From: Pseudomonas cavernicola
Lineage (GTDB): Bacteria > Pseudomonadota > Gammaproteobacteria > Pseudomonadales > Pseudomonadaceae
Assembly (NCBI RefSeq): GCF_003596405.1
Contig: NZ_QYUR01000002.1
Location: forward strand, 2,558,501-2,622,500
DNA: 64,000 bases
Direction of reading: 5' to 3'
Shown here: one piece after another, positions 27,983 through 35,609 of the stretch
Layout of the letters: each line of letters opens with the position of its first letter
How positions within the stretch are numbered: position 1 is the stretch's first letter
Made by a program: the position numbers and the translations under genes
The notes under the pieces: model-generated
What the model saw: only the letters and a program-made list of their open reading frames with translations
What the model was told of the DNA's origin: nothing
The model's database searches: none

Positions 27983-28149
27983 GCTAGTGGCCTGTGTGGC
28001 TAGTTCCATTAGTCAATTTCGGCGCCTGAAGCCCCGATACTGCGTTGCCGCTCCTCGCCATAGCCCAGCTATGACTCGTCACGGCGCCTTGTCTCAGGGC
28101 TCCAGGCATCCGAACTTGAGTTAACCAACTAGCCGTACAGGCCACTAGC
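27983..28149. mobile_element. MITE-like palindromic element, 167 bp
   Basis: Outer 21-bp inverted repeats GCTAGTGGCCTGTGTGGCTA/g and its complement at 28129-28149 (two mismatches); the arms continue to pair through AGTT..TTAGTCAA versus the GTTAACC..ACT region. No coding capacity. It sits immediately after the chr operon. The rest of 27852-28251 holds nothing I recognise. Confidence 0.75.
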
Positions 28150-28251
28150 GCAGAAGCCAGCGGCAGAATTCAGGTGCACCCAGAGTCAGCAAGGGATAGA
28201 CCTGCAACCCAGCTGCTCCGCTCAGCAAATGACTACGAGCAATGGCAGCAG

Positions 28252-28692
28252 TCATCCTGCCCACCCCAGGGTGAGTGACGCGAGCACCAGATAGCGTGCG
28301 CCCTTGGCCAATAGCACAATCAACAGAAAGCTCCAGAACGGCTCTCGCATGACGCCAGCCATCACGGTGAGCGGGTCTCCGATGATCGGCACCCAGCTCA
28401 GCAGCAGCGACCAGCGACCATAGCGGTGATAGGCCTGCTGGGCTTGCTCCAGCTTGCTTTCGCTGACTGGGAACCAGCGCCTATGGCGCAAGTGCTCGAT
28501 GTAGCGGCCAAGCAGCCAGTTCACCGCCGAGCCCAGCACATTGCCTGTAGTCGCAACGGCCAGCAGCGCCCAGACGGCATAGTTGTCAGTGAGTAGCAGC
28601 CCGACCAATACCGCTTCCGACTGCAAGGGCAACAAAGTGGCGGCACCGAATGCCGCCAGGAACAGGCCGAAATAACCGGAAAAATCCCACAT
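28252..28692 (-). CDS. YqaA-family (DedA/SNARE-associated) inner-membrane protein
   Basis: 146 residues, four hydrophobic spans, VTED-type family with LLPLQSEAVLVGLLL, GNVLGSAVNWLLGRY and WVPIIGDPLTVMAGVMREP. Start taken at MWDFSGYF; longer frames upstream are shadows of the exporter. It is 11 bases downstream of the RcnA-like gene, so probably co-transcribed in the metal-efflux operon. The function of YqaA is not established. Confidence 0.82.
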   Translation of the reverse strand: MWDFSGYFGLFLAAFGAATLLPLQSEAVLVGLLLTDNYAVWALLAVATTGNVLGSAVNWLLGRYIEHLRHRRWFPVSESKLEQAQQAYHRYGRWSLLLSWVPIIGDPLTVMAGVMREPFWSFLLIVLLAKGARYLVLASLTLGWAG

Positions 28693-28703
28693 CGGCGGCA
28701 GCG

Positions 28704-29825
28704 CTACGCGCTCAGACCAATCCAGCCATGGATGCCGACGTAGATCCCCACACCGATGATCAGCAGACTGGAAAGGTAAGGGGCGCGGCGAGCCACAGTG
28801 CCGAACCAGGGCCAGCGGTTCGAAGCTTGCCGTGCCCCCAAGGCAGCTGCCGCACCAACGGTTACCAAGGTGATTGCTAATCCGATGCTGAAGCACAGCA
28901 CGAGGACAGACCCTAGTGCGACTTCTTTCACCTGCAGACACAGCAGCAGAACGGTGATGGCCGCAGGACAAGGGATGAGGCCGCCAGTCAGGCCGAATAG
29001 GATGATCTGCCCAGTTGTCACGTCGCGGTTGTTGAAACGCTTGCGAATGTCATTGGCATGCGCTCGTTCATGGGCATCCTGATAACCATCCAGCGACAGC
29101 TCCAGACCTTCCAGTTCGGCATGCTGGTGATCATGCTCGTGCTCATGGAAGTCCAGGTCATAGTCATGCGAGTGACCGGCATGCCCGAGGCTCAGGCGAG
29201 TGGTGAACTCATGGGGTTCGGGGATTTCATCCACCGACTCGAGATAACTGCCGCGATCCGCGAAGCTGAACTGCTGGGTCAGCCCATCGGGTCGGGCAGT
29301 CAGCAGGCTCACTTCAGCGGCCAGCCAGCTGTGGCCACTCAATACCTTCATGCGCCAGCGTGGCGGTACACCCTCCTCGAATATCGACAGTTCGATGCGC
29401 CCGTGCCCGGTATCGATGCGATGGGTCTCGTCATGATGGTCGTGGTGATGATCGCCACCCTCCTCGAAGCGCCACATTTGCTCGCCACGCCAGGTGCGCC
29501 AGAGCATCCACACGGCAATGGCGATGATGATCACGCCGGAGGCGAGCTGAAAATAGGGCTCGGTGGTTTCAGCATCCAGATTCTGGCCAAGGTACATGCC
29601 ACCTAAAGCAACCAGCCAGACCACTGCGGTGTGCGAAACCGTGGCCGCCAAACCCAACAGAATGGCCTGTTTCACCGTGCCACGAATGGCCACGATGAAG
29701 GCCGCCATCATGGTTTTCGAATGTCCTGGCTCAAGGCCGTGTAAGGCACCCAGCAAGATCGCGCTGGGGAAATACAGCCAGGCGTGCGATGCACCCTGTT
29801 GCAGAAGTTCAGCGAAGCCCGACAT
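28704..29825 (-). CDS. Nickel/cobalt exporter, RcnA/NicO family
   Basis: 373 residues. Membrane domain 1 contains LHGLEPGHSKTMMAAFIV, the NicO signature; the second half has GGLIPCPAAITVLL. Two histidine-rich cytoplasmic stretches (about 125-135 GDHHHDHHDETH and 216-240 HAGHSHDYDLDFHEHEHDH) fit a metal exporter. About six spans. Encoded just after, and presumably controlled by, the sensor at 29834-30115. Confidence 0.88.
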   Translation of the reverse strand: MSGFAELLQQGASHAWLYFPSAILLGALHGLEPGHSKTMMAAFIVAIRGTVKQAILLGLAATVSHTAVVWLVALGGMYLGQNLDAETTEPYFQLASGVIIIAIAVWMLWRTWRGEQMWRFEEGGDHHHDHHDETHRIDTGHGRIELSIFEEGVPPRWRMKVLSGHSWLAAEVSLLTARPDGLTQQFSFADRGSYLESVDEIPEPHEFTTRLSLGHAGHSHDYDLDFHEHEHDHQHAELEGLELSLDGYQDAHERAHANDIRKRFNNRDVTTGQIILFGLTGGLIPCPAAITVLLLCLQVKEVALGSVLVLCFSIGLAITLVTVGAAAALGARQASNRWPWFGTVARRAPYLSSLLIIGVGIYVGIHGWIGLSA

Positions 29826-29833
29826 GTCTCGTC

Positions 29834-30115
29834 CTACAGATACTTGGTGATTTGCTTGAACTCTTCCAAGGGCGCGCGCTCACCGCTGGCAAGGGCTCCG
29901 ACCGAGTGTTCCAGGCAGTGATCGATATGATCCTGAATCAGCGTGCGCTTGGCCTGGCAGATAGCCTTTTCCACCGCATGCAGCTGCTGAGCGATGTCCA
30001 CACAGGTACGGCCATCCTCGATCATGGTGACGATGCTGCGCAGGTGCCCCTCGGCTCGCTTGAGCCGCTTGATGATGGCACCGTGGCTCTGGTGGAGGTG
30101 ACCGTGTTCGCTCAT
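29834..30115 (-). CDS. CsoR/RcnR-family metal sensor, InrS-like ligand set
   Basis: 93-residue all-helical repressor. The N-terminus MSEHGHLHQSHG is histidine-rich as in RcnR and InrS. The family ligand positions read Cys38, His63 and Cys67, i.e. the C-H-C set of CsoR and InrS rather than the C-H-H set of RcnR. Combined with an RcnA-type exporter next to it this fits Ni(II) or Co(II) sensing of the InrS kind. ATG at 30115 preferred; the longer frame overlaps the operator. Confidence 0.85.
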   Translation of the reverse strand: MSEHGHLHQSHGAIIKRLKRAEGHLRSIVTMIEDGRTCVDIAQQLHAVEKAICQAKRTLIQDHIDHCLEHSVGALASGERAPLEEFKQITKYL

Positions 30116-30148
30116 GGCTTGGGCCTTTTGCCGAATGATTTGCGCCAA

Positions 30149-30172
30149 TATCCTATCCCCCGGGGAGGATAC
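30149..30172. promoter_or_regulatory. Operator for the CsoR/RcnR-type sensor
   Basis: TATCCTATCCCCCGGGGAGG plus ATA: a G/C-tract palindrome (TATCC..CCCC/GGGG..GGATA) of the sort bound by this family, placed 34 bases upstream of the sensor start. Confidence 0.7.
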
Positions 30173-30435
30173 GATCAAGCCCACAGCCACAGCAAAAACT
30201 GGGGCTCTCAGGCGTTACAGAAGTTCGGAATGATCAGCAAAGCCATCACAACGAAGGGACGATTTGCGCAGCTCTAGCCATGGTGATGGCGCAGACTGGG
30301 AATGCCTTCGCGCTGCTGGCGGTGTAGGCGGCCCCTCAATGGATTACTCCAACCGAGCAATCCCAATCAGGGACAGGCAGCCCCCCCTGGTCAGATGGCC
30401 CGTCTGAGCAGTTGGCCCCAGCAGAACATCCCGGT

Positions 30436-31623
30436 CTAAAGCGTACGCGCTCGCCAGCCGGCGAACAGGAAGAGCGCCACCAACACCGCCAGCAGCGGCA
30501 ACCAGCCCGCGTGCTCCCAGACATAACCAGCGCCGTAACCGACCACACTGGAGCCCAGGTAATACGCGCCGAGATAGAGCGCCGAAGCCTGGGCCTTGGC
30601 GCCTTTGGCGCGCTGGCCGACCTGGCCGCTGGCCACCGCATGGGCGGCGAAAAAGCCCAAGGTGAAGAAAGCCAAGCCGAGTACCGCAGCACTCAACCAA
30701 GGCATGGCGCACAAGGCCACACCGAACAGCATGATGCCGATACCGCCCTGCATGACCCGCCGCGCGCCCAAACGTAACACCAAACGCCCGGCCCAACCGG
30801 CGCTGAAAATTCCGACCAGATAGACGCTGAACAACAAACCGATCGCCGTCGAAGACAAGCTGAACGGCGGCGCCGCCAGGCGAAAGCCAACGTAGTTGAA
30901 CAACGCCACAAAACCGCCCATCAACAGGAAAGCCTGCAAGAACAACCCACGCAGCTCCCGATTGCGCAAATGCTCGGCAAAATTACCCAACAGCCCGACG
31001 AGGGACAGCGGCTGCGCCTTGAAATGCCGCGAGGCCGGCAGCAACCAAATAAATAGACCCAGGGCGATAAAACCCAACCCGGCGATCCCGCCCAAGGCCA
31101 ACGGCCAGCCGCCGAGGTCACTCAACAGACCGGCCAGCAAGCGCCCGAGCAAACCACCCAAGGCGGTGCCGCCGATGTACAGCCCCATCGCCGCCGGCAA
31201 GGACTCCGGGGCGAACTCCTCGCCAACATAGGCCATGGCCAAGGCCGGCAAACCACTCAGGGCCAGGCCCAGCAGAGCGCGCAGCACCAGCAGCCAGTGC
31301 CAGGACGCCACCAGCGCACTGCCCACGCCGAACACGCAGGCCAACCCGAGCGCAGCCAGCATCACCGGTTTACGCCCCCAGCTCTCGGCCAAGGCGCCGG
31401 ACACCAGCAGGCAAAGCGCCAAACTCAAGGTGGTCAATGACAACGCCAGACTGCTGCTGGCCGCCGACACCGCGAAATGCGCAGCCAGCAACGGTAACAA
31501 CGGCTGCACGCAATAGAGCAAAGCAAAGGTGGCAAAGCCGGCGCAGAACAGTGCCAAAGTGGCACGTCGATAAGCCGAGGTGCCACGCGTCAAATGCACG
31601 GACGGAATTGCAGTTGAATTCAT
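30436..31623 (-). CDS. MFS transporter (YnfM-type, 12 spans)
   Basis: 395 residues, major facilitator superfamily. Twelve hydrophobic segments, the motif A-like loop between TM2 and TM3 (LAESWGRKPVMLAAL) and its echo in the second half (GRLVLRLGARRVMQGG). The order resembles YnfM/arabinose-efflux-like exporters. Substrate unknown. An ATG one codon after a GTG is used as start. The 30116-30435 gap contains the operator above and no other clear gene. Confidence 0.85.
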   Translation of the reverse strand: MNSTAIPSVHLTRGTSAYRRATLALFCAGFATFALLYCVQPLLPLLAAHFAVSAASSSLALSLTTLSLALCLLVSGALAESWGRKPVMLAALGLACVFGVGSALVASWHWLLVLRALLGLALSGLPALAMAYVGEEFAPESLPAAMGLYIGGTALGGLLGRLLAGLLSDLGGWPLALGGIAGLGFIALGLFIWLLPASRHFKAQPLSLVGLLGNFAEHLRNRELRGLFLQAFLLMGGFVALFNYVGFRLAAPPFSLSSTAIGLLFSVYLVGIFSAGWAGRLVLRLGARRVMQGGIGIMLFGVALCAMPWLSAAVLGLAFFTLGFFAAHAVASGQVGQRAKGAKAQASALYLGAYYLGSSVVGYGAGYVWEHAGWLPLLAVLVALFLFAGWRARTL

Positions 31624-31857
31624 CACGGGGTTCCCGAATGCCCGACCCAGACGGGTCGCGCGCTAGCTAGGCTAGCATAGGGCGACCCTCACCTAGCCTG
31701 CTTACTCGGCGCTATTAATAGCCAGCTTTAGCCTGGACCTGAATGCGACATTAGATGAAGTGGTTGGGTGGGTGACGGCTTTCCCACACCGCCATCCGGC
31801 CCGCCGACCTAAGGTTTTTTGGGCATATAGTCATTCGATGATGTTCTTAAACAGGAC

Positions 31858-31886
31858 CTTGAACCCAGGCCTTCCCGGCAACATGT
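31858..31886 (+). promoter_or_regulatory. Sigma32-like heat-shock promoter
   Basis: CTTGAAC, 14-base spacer, CAACATGT: 6 of 7 and 6 of 8 matches to CTTGAAA / CCCCATnT, 80 bases before the first small heat-shock gene. Spacing is in the accepted range. Confidence 0.5.
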
Positions 31887-31966
31887 TTATTAATGTCGCG
31901 ACTTGGGGTCTCGGTCTTGAGCACCGCAACCGAGTCGATGATCAATTCGCCAAAAGGAGGTTTGCG

Positions 31967-32413
31967 ATGTACGAATCCCTTCTGAATTTTCCCGACAGCC
32001 CGTTCGACGAGCTCGAACGCATGCAGCGCGAGCTGCAACAAGCGTTTGGCAATGCGGGCCGGCCAGGCAGTATTCGTGCGCTTGCCAGTGGCGCATTTCC
32101 GCCAATCAACGTCGGCAGTACGCCAACGGCTATCGAAATCTATGCCTTCGCACCGGGTATTGACCCGGCAACACTGGATGTCCAGATCTACCACGGCTTG
32201 CTGTCGATTTCCGGCGAGCGTGCCAGCCCGGAGAACAGCGAAATGCACTCGGTCTATGCCAACGAACGCTTTGCCGGCCGCTTCAAGCGCACCGTGAGCC
32301 TGCCTGAGGATGCCGATCCCGATAAGGTCGAGGCGCACTACCGCGATGGGGTGCTGCATATCACGGTGGGGCGACAAAAATCGGCCCAACCCAAGCGCAT
32401 TGCGATCCAGTAA
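31967..32413 (+). CDS. Small heat-shock protein Hsp20 (1 of 3)
   Basis: 148 residues, class A-like sHSP with alpha-crystallin domain about 38-130: INVGSTPTAIEIYAFAPGIDPATLDVQ, then FAGRFKRTVSLPEDADPDKVEAHYRDGVLHITV. Holdase chaperone. GGAGG seven bases before the ATG fixes the start; the longer frame has none. First gene of a tandem sHSP trio with divergent sequences. Confidence 0.92.
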   Translation: MYESLLNFPDSPFDELERMQRELQQAFGNAGRPGSIRALASGAFPPINVGSTPTAIEIYAFAPGIDPATLDVQIYHGLLSISGERASPENSEMHSVYANERFAGRFKRTVSLPEDADPDKVEAHYRDGVLHITVGRQKSAQPKRIAIQ

Positions 32414-32442
32414 GCGCATCCGTCTTGCGGGAGGAAACCGCT

Positions 32443-32820
32443 ATGAACGACAAGCACCCAGTGACCAGAACCGAACGTAAGGAAGCCCCCGCAACGCTGC
32501 TGCCGCGGGTGGATGTGTACGAGGACAACGACGGCATCCTGCTCGTCGCCGATCTGCCCGGTGTATCTAAGGACAAACTCGAATTGCGGGTCGAAAGCGA
32601 CACGCTGCAGATCGAGGGTGACATCGCCCCGGATACGCCGGAAAACATGGAGGCGATCTATGCCGAGGTGCGGATAGCGCGCTATAGCCGGGCCTTCAGT
32701 CTGAGCGCCGAGTTGGATACGACGCGGATCGATGCCCAGTTTCGCGACGGCGTGCTGAAGCTGCGCATTCCGAAGCATGCCCACGCGCAACCACGGAAGA
32801 TCAAAGTGAAAACGGCGTGA
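32443..32820 (+). CDS. Small heat-shock protein Hsp20 (2 of 3)
   Basis: 125 residues, nearly all alpha-crystallin domain: LPRVDVYEDNDGILLVADLPG through YSRAFSLSAELDTTRIDAQFRDGVLKLRIPK. Very short N-terminal arm. Start at 32443 follows GGGAGGAAACCGCT. Thirty bases after the first sHSP, so likely co-transcribed. Confidence 0.92.
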   Translation: MNDKHPVTRTERKEAPATLLPRVDVYEDNDGILLVADLPGVSKDKLELRVESDTLQIEGDIAPDTPENMEAIYAEVRIARYSRAFSLSAELDTTRIDAQFRDGVLKLRIPKHAHAQPRKIKVKTA

Positions 32821-32881
32821 ACTGAATGACCGACCGAGCCAGCGGAGGCAACTCGGTTAGTCGGTCTAGGGAGGCCAATCC

Positions 32882-33385
32882 ATGAACAAGCTTTCAGAGT
32901 TGAAGCACGGGCTGGAAGAAACCTGGAACTCGCTCAGCGAAGGCTGGCGGCATCTGCGCGATCGAACCAACGGTGCGCTGACCCGCTTTACCCCTTCGGC
33001 CAAGGCGACGGAATCCGCGCCTTCACCTGCCGAGTTGCAGTTCCCCCCGGCGGGCTGGGCGCTGCTCGCCGGTGACCTGTTCGAGGACAACGACAAGTTC
33101 GTCGTGCGCCTTGAAGCGCCCGGCCTGGACAAGCAGGACTTCGATCTCGAAGTGCGCAGCGATGTACTGATCGTGCGCGGCGAAAAGCGCTATGCGCAAG
33201 AGTCCGGTTCAGGTCGCTACCGGGTCCGTCAGTGCGCCTTTGGCAGCTTCCATCGCAGCATTCCGCTGCCAATACCGGTGATTGCCGAAAAGGCCACGGC
33301 AAACTATCGCAACGGCGTACTGCGCATCGAACTGCCCAAGGCAGAACACGCCGGCGGTCGGCGCATTGAGGTCAGGCCCGGCTAG
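32882..33385 (+). CDS. Small heat-shock protein Hsp20 (3 of 3)
   Basis: 167 residues. A distinctive amphipathic N-terminal arm (SELKHGLEETWNSLSEGWRHLRDR, about 4-28) precedes the alpha-crystallin domain (about 63-160, VVRLEAPGLDKQDFDLEVRSD, NGVLRIELPKAEH). Such arms in sHSPs can govern oligomer size or membrane contact. The trio resembles stress-tolerance clusters where several sHSPs travel together, but no ClpG or other partner genes follow here. Confidence 0.92.
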   Translation: MNKLSELKHGLEETWNSLSEGWRHLRDRTNGALTRFTPSAKATESAPSPAELQFPPAGWALLAGDLFEDNDKFVVRLEAPGLDKQDFDLEVRSDVLIVRGEKRYAQESGSGRYRVRQCAFGSFHRSIPLPIPVIAEKATANYRNGVLRIELPKAEHAGGRRIEVRPG

Positions 33386-33505
33386 ATCCGGGCAGCCCCG
33401 CCGGCGTCTCACCAAAAGCCGGAGCGGGAGTGAGGAATAGCCCGCCGAACATTCAATACGGATGATCACTGAAGAAAAAGCGGAGCGTAAGCAGCCGCCA
33501 AACTC

Positions 33506-33546
33506 AATGCACCGTGCGGGATGAGGATGATCCCGCACGGTGCATT
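33506..33546. terminator. Perfect 17-bp inverted repeat, probable terminator
   Basis: AATGCACCGTGCGGGAT, seven-base loop, exact complement. It ends the sHSP operon 120 bases after the last stop and is followed by a weakly T-rich tract, so a bidirectional terminator or a protein site are both possible. Confidence 0.55.
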
Positions 33547-33735
33547 CTTCTGCTTCGCAGGCTGGCCTGCGGCAAAACTCATCATCGGCTTCCGAACGCC
33601 CCAGCCAGACAAGGCAAGCGCGAGCCTTTGCCAGGCTGGGCGACGCATCTCTATTAATCGCACTCTTTAGCCCTGGTCTGAACTCGGCCGCCACCGGGGA
33701 TTACTTGCACTGCCTGCAACTCAAAAAAAGCGCAC

Positions 33736-33900
33736 AAAAAAAAACGGGAGCCCATCCGGGCTCCCGCACTCAAATTCAGAGACAAATGGATAGAACCGAC
33801 TTCAGCTAATGCTCTGGTTCTAAACTACAACCTCACCTGCGCTCCTAATGAAACGCGGCGGCAGTCTGGCAAATGTAGGCCGTGCTATCCGTTTAGCTTT
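33736..33900 (-). ncRNA. Candidate small RNA with strong terminator
   Basis: A textbook minus-strand terminator (9-bp stem CGGGAGCCC/GGGCTCCCG at 33745-33766 followed by nine T) has no minus-strand protein gene in front of it; the next minus-strand gene ends a kilobase away beyond the plus-strand PPTase gene. The preceding sequence contains a second hairpin AGAACC ... GGTTCT (33793-33822). This is the pattern of an sRNA of about 130-165 nt. The 5' end is a guess. Confidence 0.5.
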
Positions 33901-33974
33901 GTTGCTGTTCTGCAAAGAAATGTAAACGCCGCCCACGACTGGCCGCTCTGCCCGCGACACGGCAGAATGCCGGC

Positions 33975-34685
33975 ATGAGTAGCCATCCCCTCCCCACCTG
34001 CTGCGCCCCGCTGGACGACCATTGGCCGCTGCCCCAGCCGCTAGCCACTGCTCGACTGATCAGCACGCACTTCGATCCCGCGTTGCTGCACGCGGAGGAC
34101 TTCAACCGCAGCCGAATCCCCCCTACCAAGGGCGTAGCCAAGCGTCAGGCGGAGTTTCTGGCCGGTCGCCTGTGCGCGCGCGAGGCGCTGCAGCGCCTCA
34201 TCGGTAGCGACGCAATACCCGCCGTCGGAGCAGATCGCGCGCCGCAGTGGCCAGCGGGAGTGACCGGCTCGATCACCCACAGCAATGGTTGGGCCGCCGC
34301 CATCGTGGCGCGCCGTGAAGACTGGCGTGGGCTTGGCCTGGATGTCGAAACGCTGATGAGCAACGCACGCGCAGAGCGCTTGCTCGGCGAGATCCTCACC
34401 GCCGCTGAACAGCAGCGCTTCATCGGGCTTGCGCCTGAACAGCTGGGTTTTATCGTGACCCTGAGCTTCTCCCTCAAGGAAAGTCTGTTCAAGGCGCTCT
34501 ATCCGCTGGTGCAACAGCGTTTCTATTTCGAGCACGCCGAGCTGCTGGCGTGGTCCGACTCGGGCCAAGCCCGCCTGCGCCTGCTCAAGGATCTGTCGCC
34601 AGAGTGGTCACACGGGCGTGAGCTGGTCGGTCAGTTCAGCCTGTTCGACGGGCGCTTGCTCAGCCTGGTTGGCGTACCGGGTTGA
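33975..34685 (+). CDS. 4'-phosphopantetheinyl transferase (EntD/PcpS type)
   Basis: 236 residues. Transfers phosphopantetheine from CoA to carrier proteins. Family motifs: GSITHSNGWAAAIVA near 98-112, GLDVE at 121-125 (Mg ligands) and FSLKESLFKALYP at 165-177. It lies near nrdAB as the PcpS gene does in P. aeruginosa. May serve both fatty-acid ACP and siderophore carriers. The FhuF-like gene next door hints at iron metabolism. Confidence 0.88.
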   Translation: MSSHPLPTCCAPLDDHWPLPQPLATARLISTHFDPALLHAEDFNRSRIPPTKGVAKRQAEFLAGRLCAREALQRLIGSDAIPAVGADRAPQWPAGVTGSITHSNGWAAAIVARREDWRGLGLDVETLMSNARAERLLGEILTAAEQQRFIGLAPEQLGFIVTLSFSLKESLFKALYPLVQQRFYFEHAELLAWSDSGQARLRLLKDLSPEWSHGRELVGQFSLFDGRLLSLVGVPG

Positions 34686-34689
34686 GCGG

Positions 34690-34835
34690 CCTATTCCGTA
34701 GGGTGGAATCCCCGGAGGGGCTTCCACCGCCTGCCGCGAACCCACTGGCCGCTGGGGCTTCGGATCGATCGAGCGCCTCGCCTTATGCGAGGCGATGATT
34801 GTTTGCCCGGTTTGGTGGATTACGCTGCTGCGCGG
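34690..34835. repeat. Intergenic palindromic repeats
   Basis: Units of the GTAGGGTGGAWTcc/GGTGGATTacgc type and a CGCCTCGCC..GGCGAGGCG palindrome; last unit runs into the FhuF-like stop. Common in Pseudomonas intergenic DNA. Confidence 0.55.
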
Positions 34836-35609
34836 CTAATCCACCCTACCATTGCCCGGATTAGCTCCAGGCGAGGGCGTCATTCGGCGCAGCAACGGGC
34901 AGTGCTCGCAATGCTCGATGCCTGCTACCCGGTGCCGTAAGCAGCACACCCGTCGCTCTCGGCGCGGTTGCAAAACCCCGGCCTGCGGCACATAGCGTAT
35001 CGGCGCGAATAATGGATTGTCGGTTCCATCCGGGCACCGCCGAGCCTCTAGCACGGCATAACCCGGCGTCAGCGAAGCCGCCGTCAGCTCAGCCAGCCGG
35101 CGCAGCGTGGTCTCGAAATAATCCCCGGCATTGCCCCACAGCACTTGCGGCGCGACTTGACCATCGGCCGCCAGGGTGTGGATGAACGGCTGCAAATTGC
35201 CTTCAACCAGCTCAGCAAATCGCAAGAAAGGATCGTCCGGCACATCAGGCCAGCGCTCTCCCTCATCTGGCAGTTGAACGGCCTGTGGCAGGCCGTTATC
35301 GCTGAGCACCACGCGCAGTGCATCCGGCGCCAGCGGCAAACGCCAGTCGTGCAGCAGGCTGGCGGCCAGCACCGGCGGGATCAGTGCCATGAAATAGTAT
35401 TTCGAGTACTGCGAAACCAGCACGCTGCGCTGGCTTTGCATCAGCTCCAGACCGTAGAGGCGGCTCAGCCGCTCATCCAGCCCGGCGGGCTCCAGCAGCG
35501 CCGCCACACTCACCGCGGGACGCGGATCGTCCGGCAAGGCCAGGGTCTCGGCGAAGCACGCCAACTCGCCAGGGAACAACCGCTCGAGAATGCTCTGCAT
35601 CGCAGTCAT
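34836..35609 (-). CDS. FhuF-like ferric siderophore reductase
   Basis: 257 residues. The C-terminal CCLRH..(7)..CEHC cysteine arrangement (CCx10Cx2C) is the [2Fe-2S] site of FhuF, which reduces siderophore-bound iron in the cytoplasm. The body contains LRVVLSDNGLPQ and FETTLRRLAEL typical of the family. ATG overlaps the kinase stop (ATGA), so it is translationally coupled to the sensor kinase, an unusual partner for FhuF. Confidence 0.85.
   Translation of the reverse strand: MTAMQSILERLFPGELACFAETLALPDDPRPAVSVAALLEPAGLDERLSRLYGLELMQSQRSVLVSQYSKYYFMALIPPVLAASLLHDWRLPLAPDALRVVLSDNGLPQAVQLPDEGERWPDVPDDPFLRFAELVEGNLQPFIHTLAADGQVAPQVLWGNAGDYFETTLRRLAELTAASLTPGYAVLEARRCPDGTDNPLFAPIRYVPQAGVLQPRRERRVCCLRHRVAGIEHCEHCPLLRRMTPSPGANPGNGRVD

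Noticed and set aside
30210..30330. TTKGRFA-like fragment suggestive of an Rrf2-family regulator start
   Set aside because: Only seven residues before a stop, then a frame change is needed to continue; too short to call a pseudogene.
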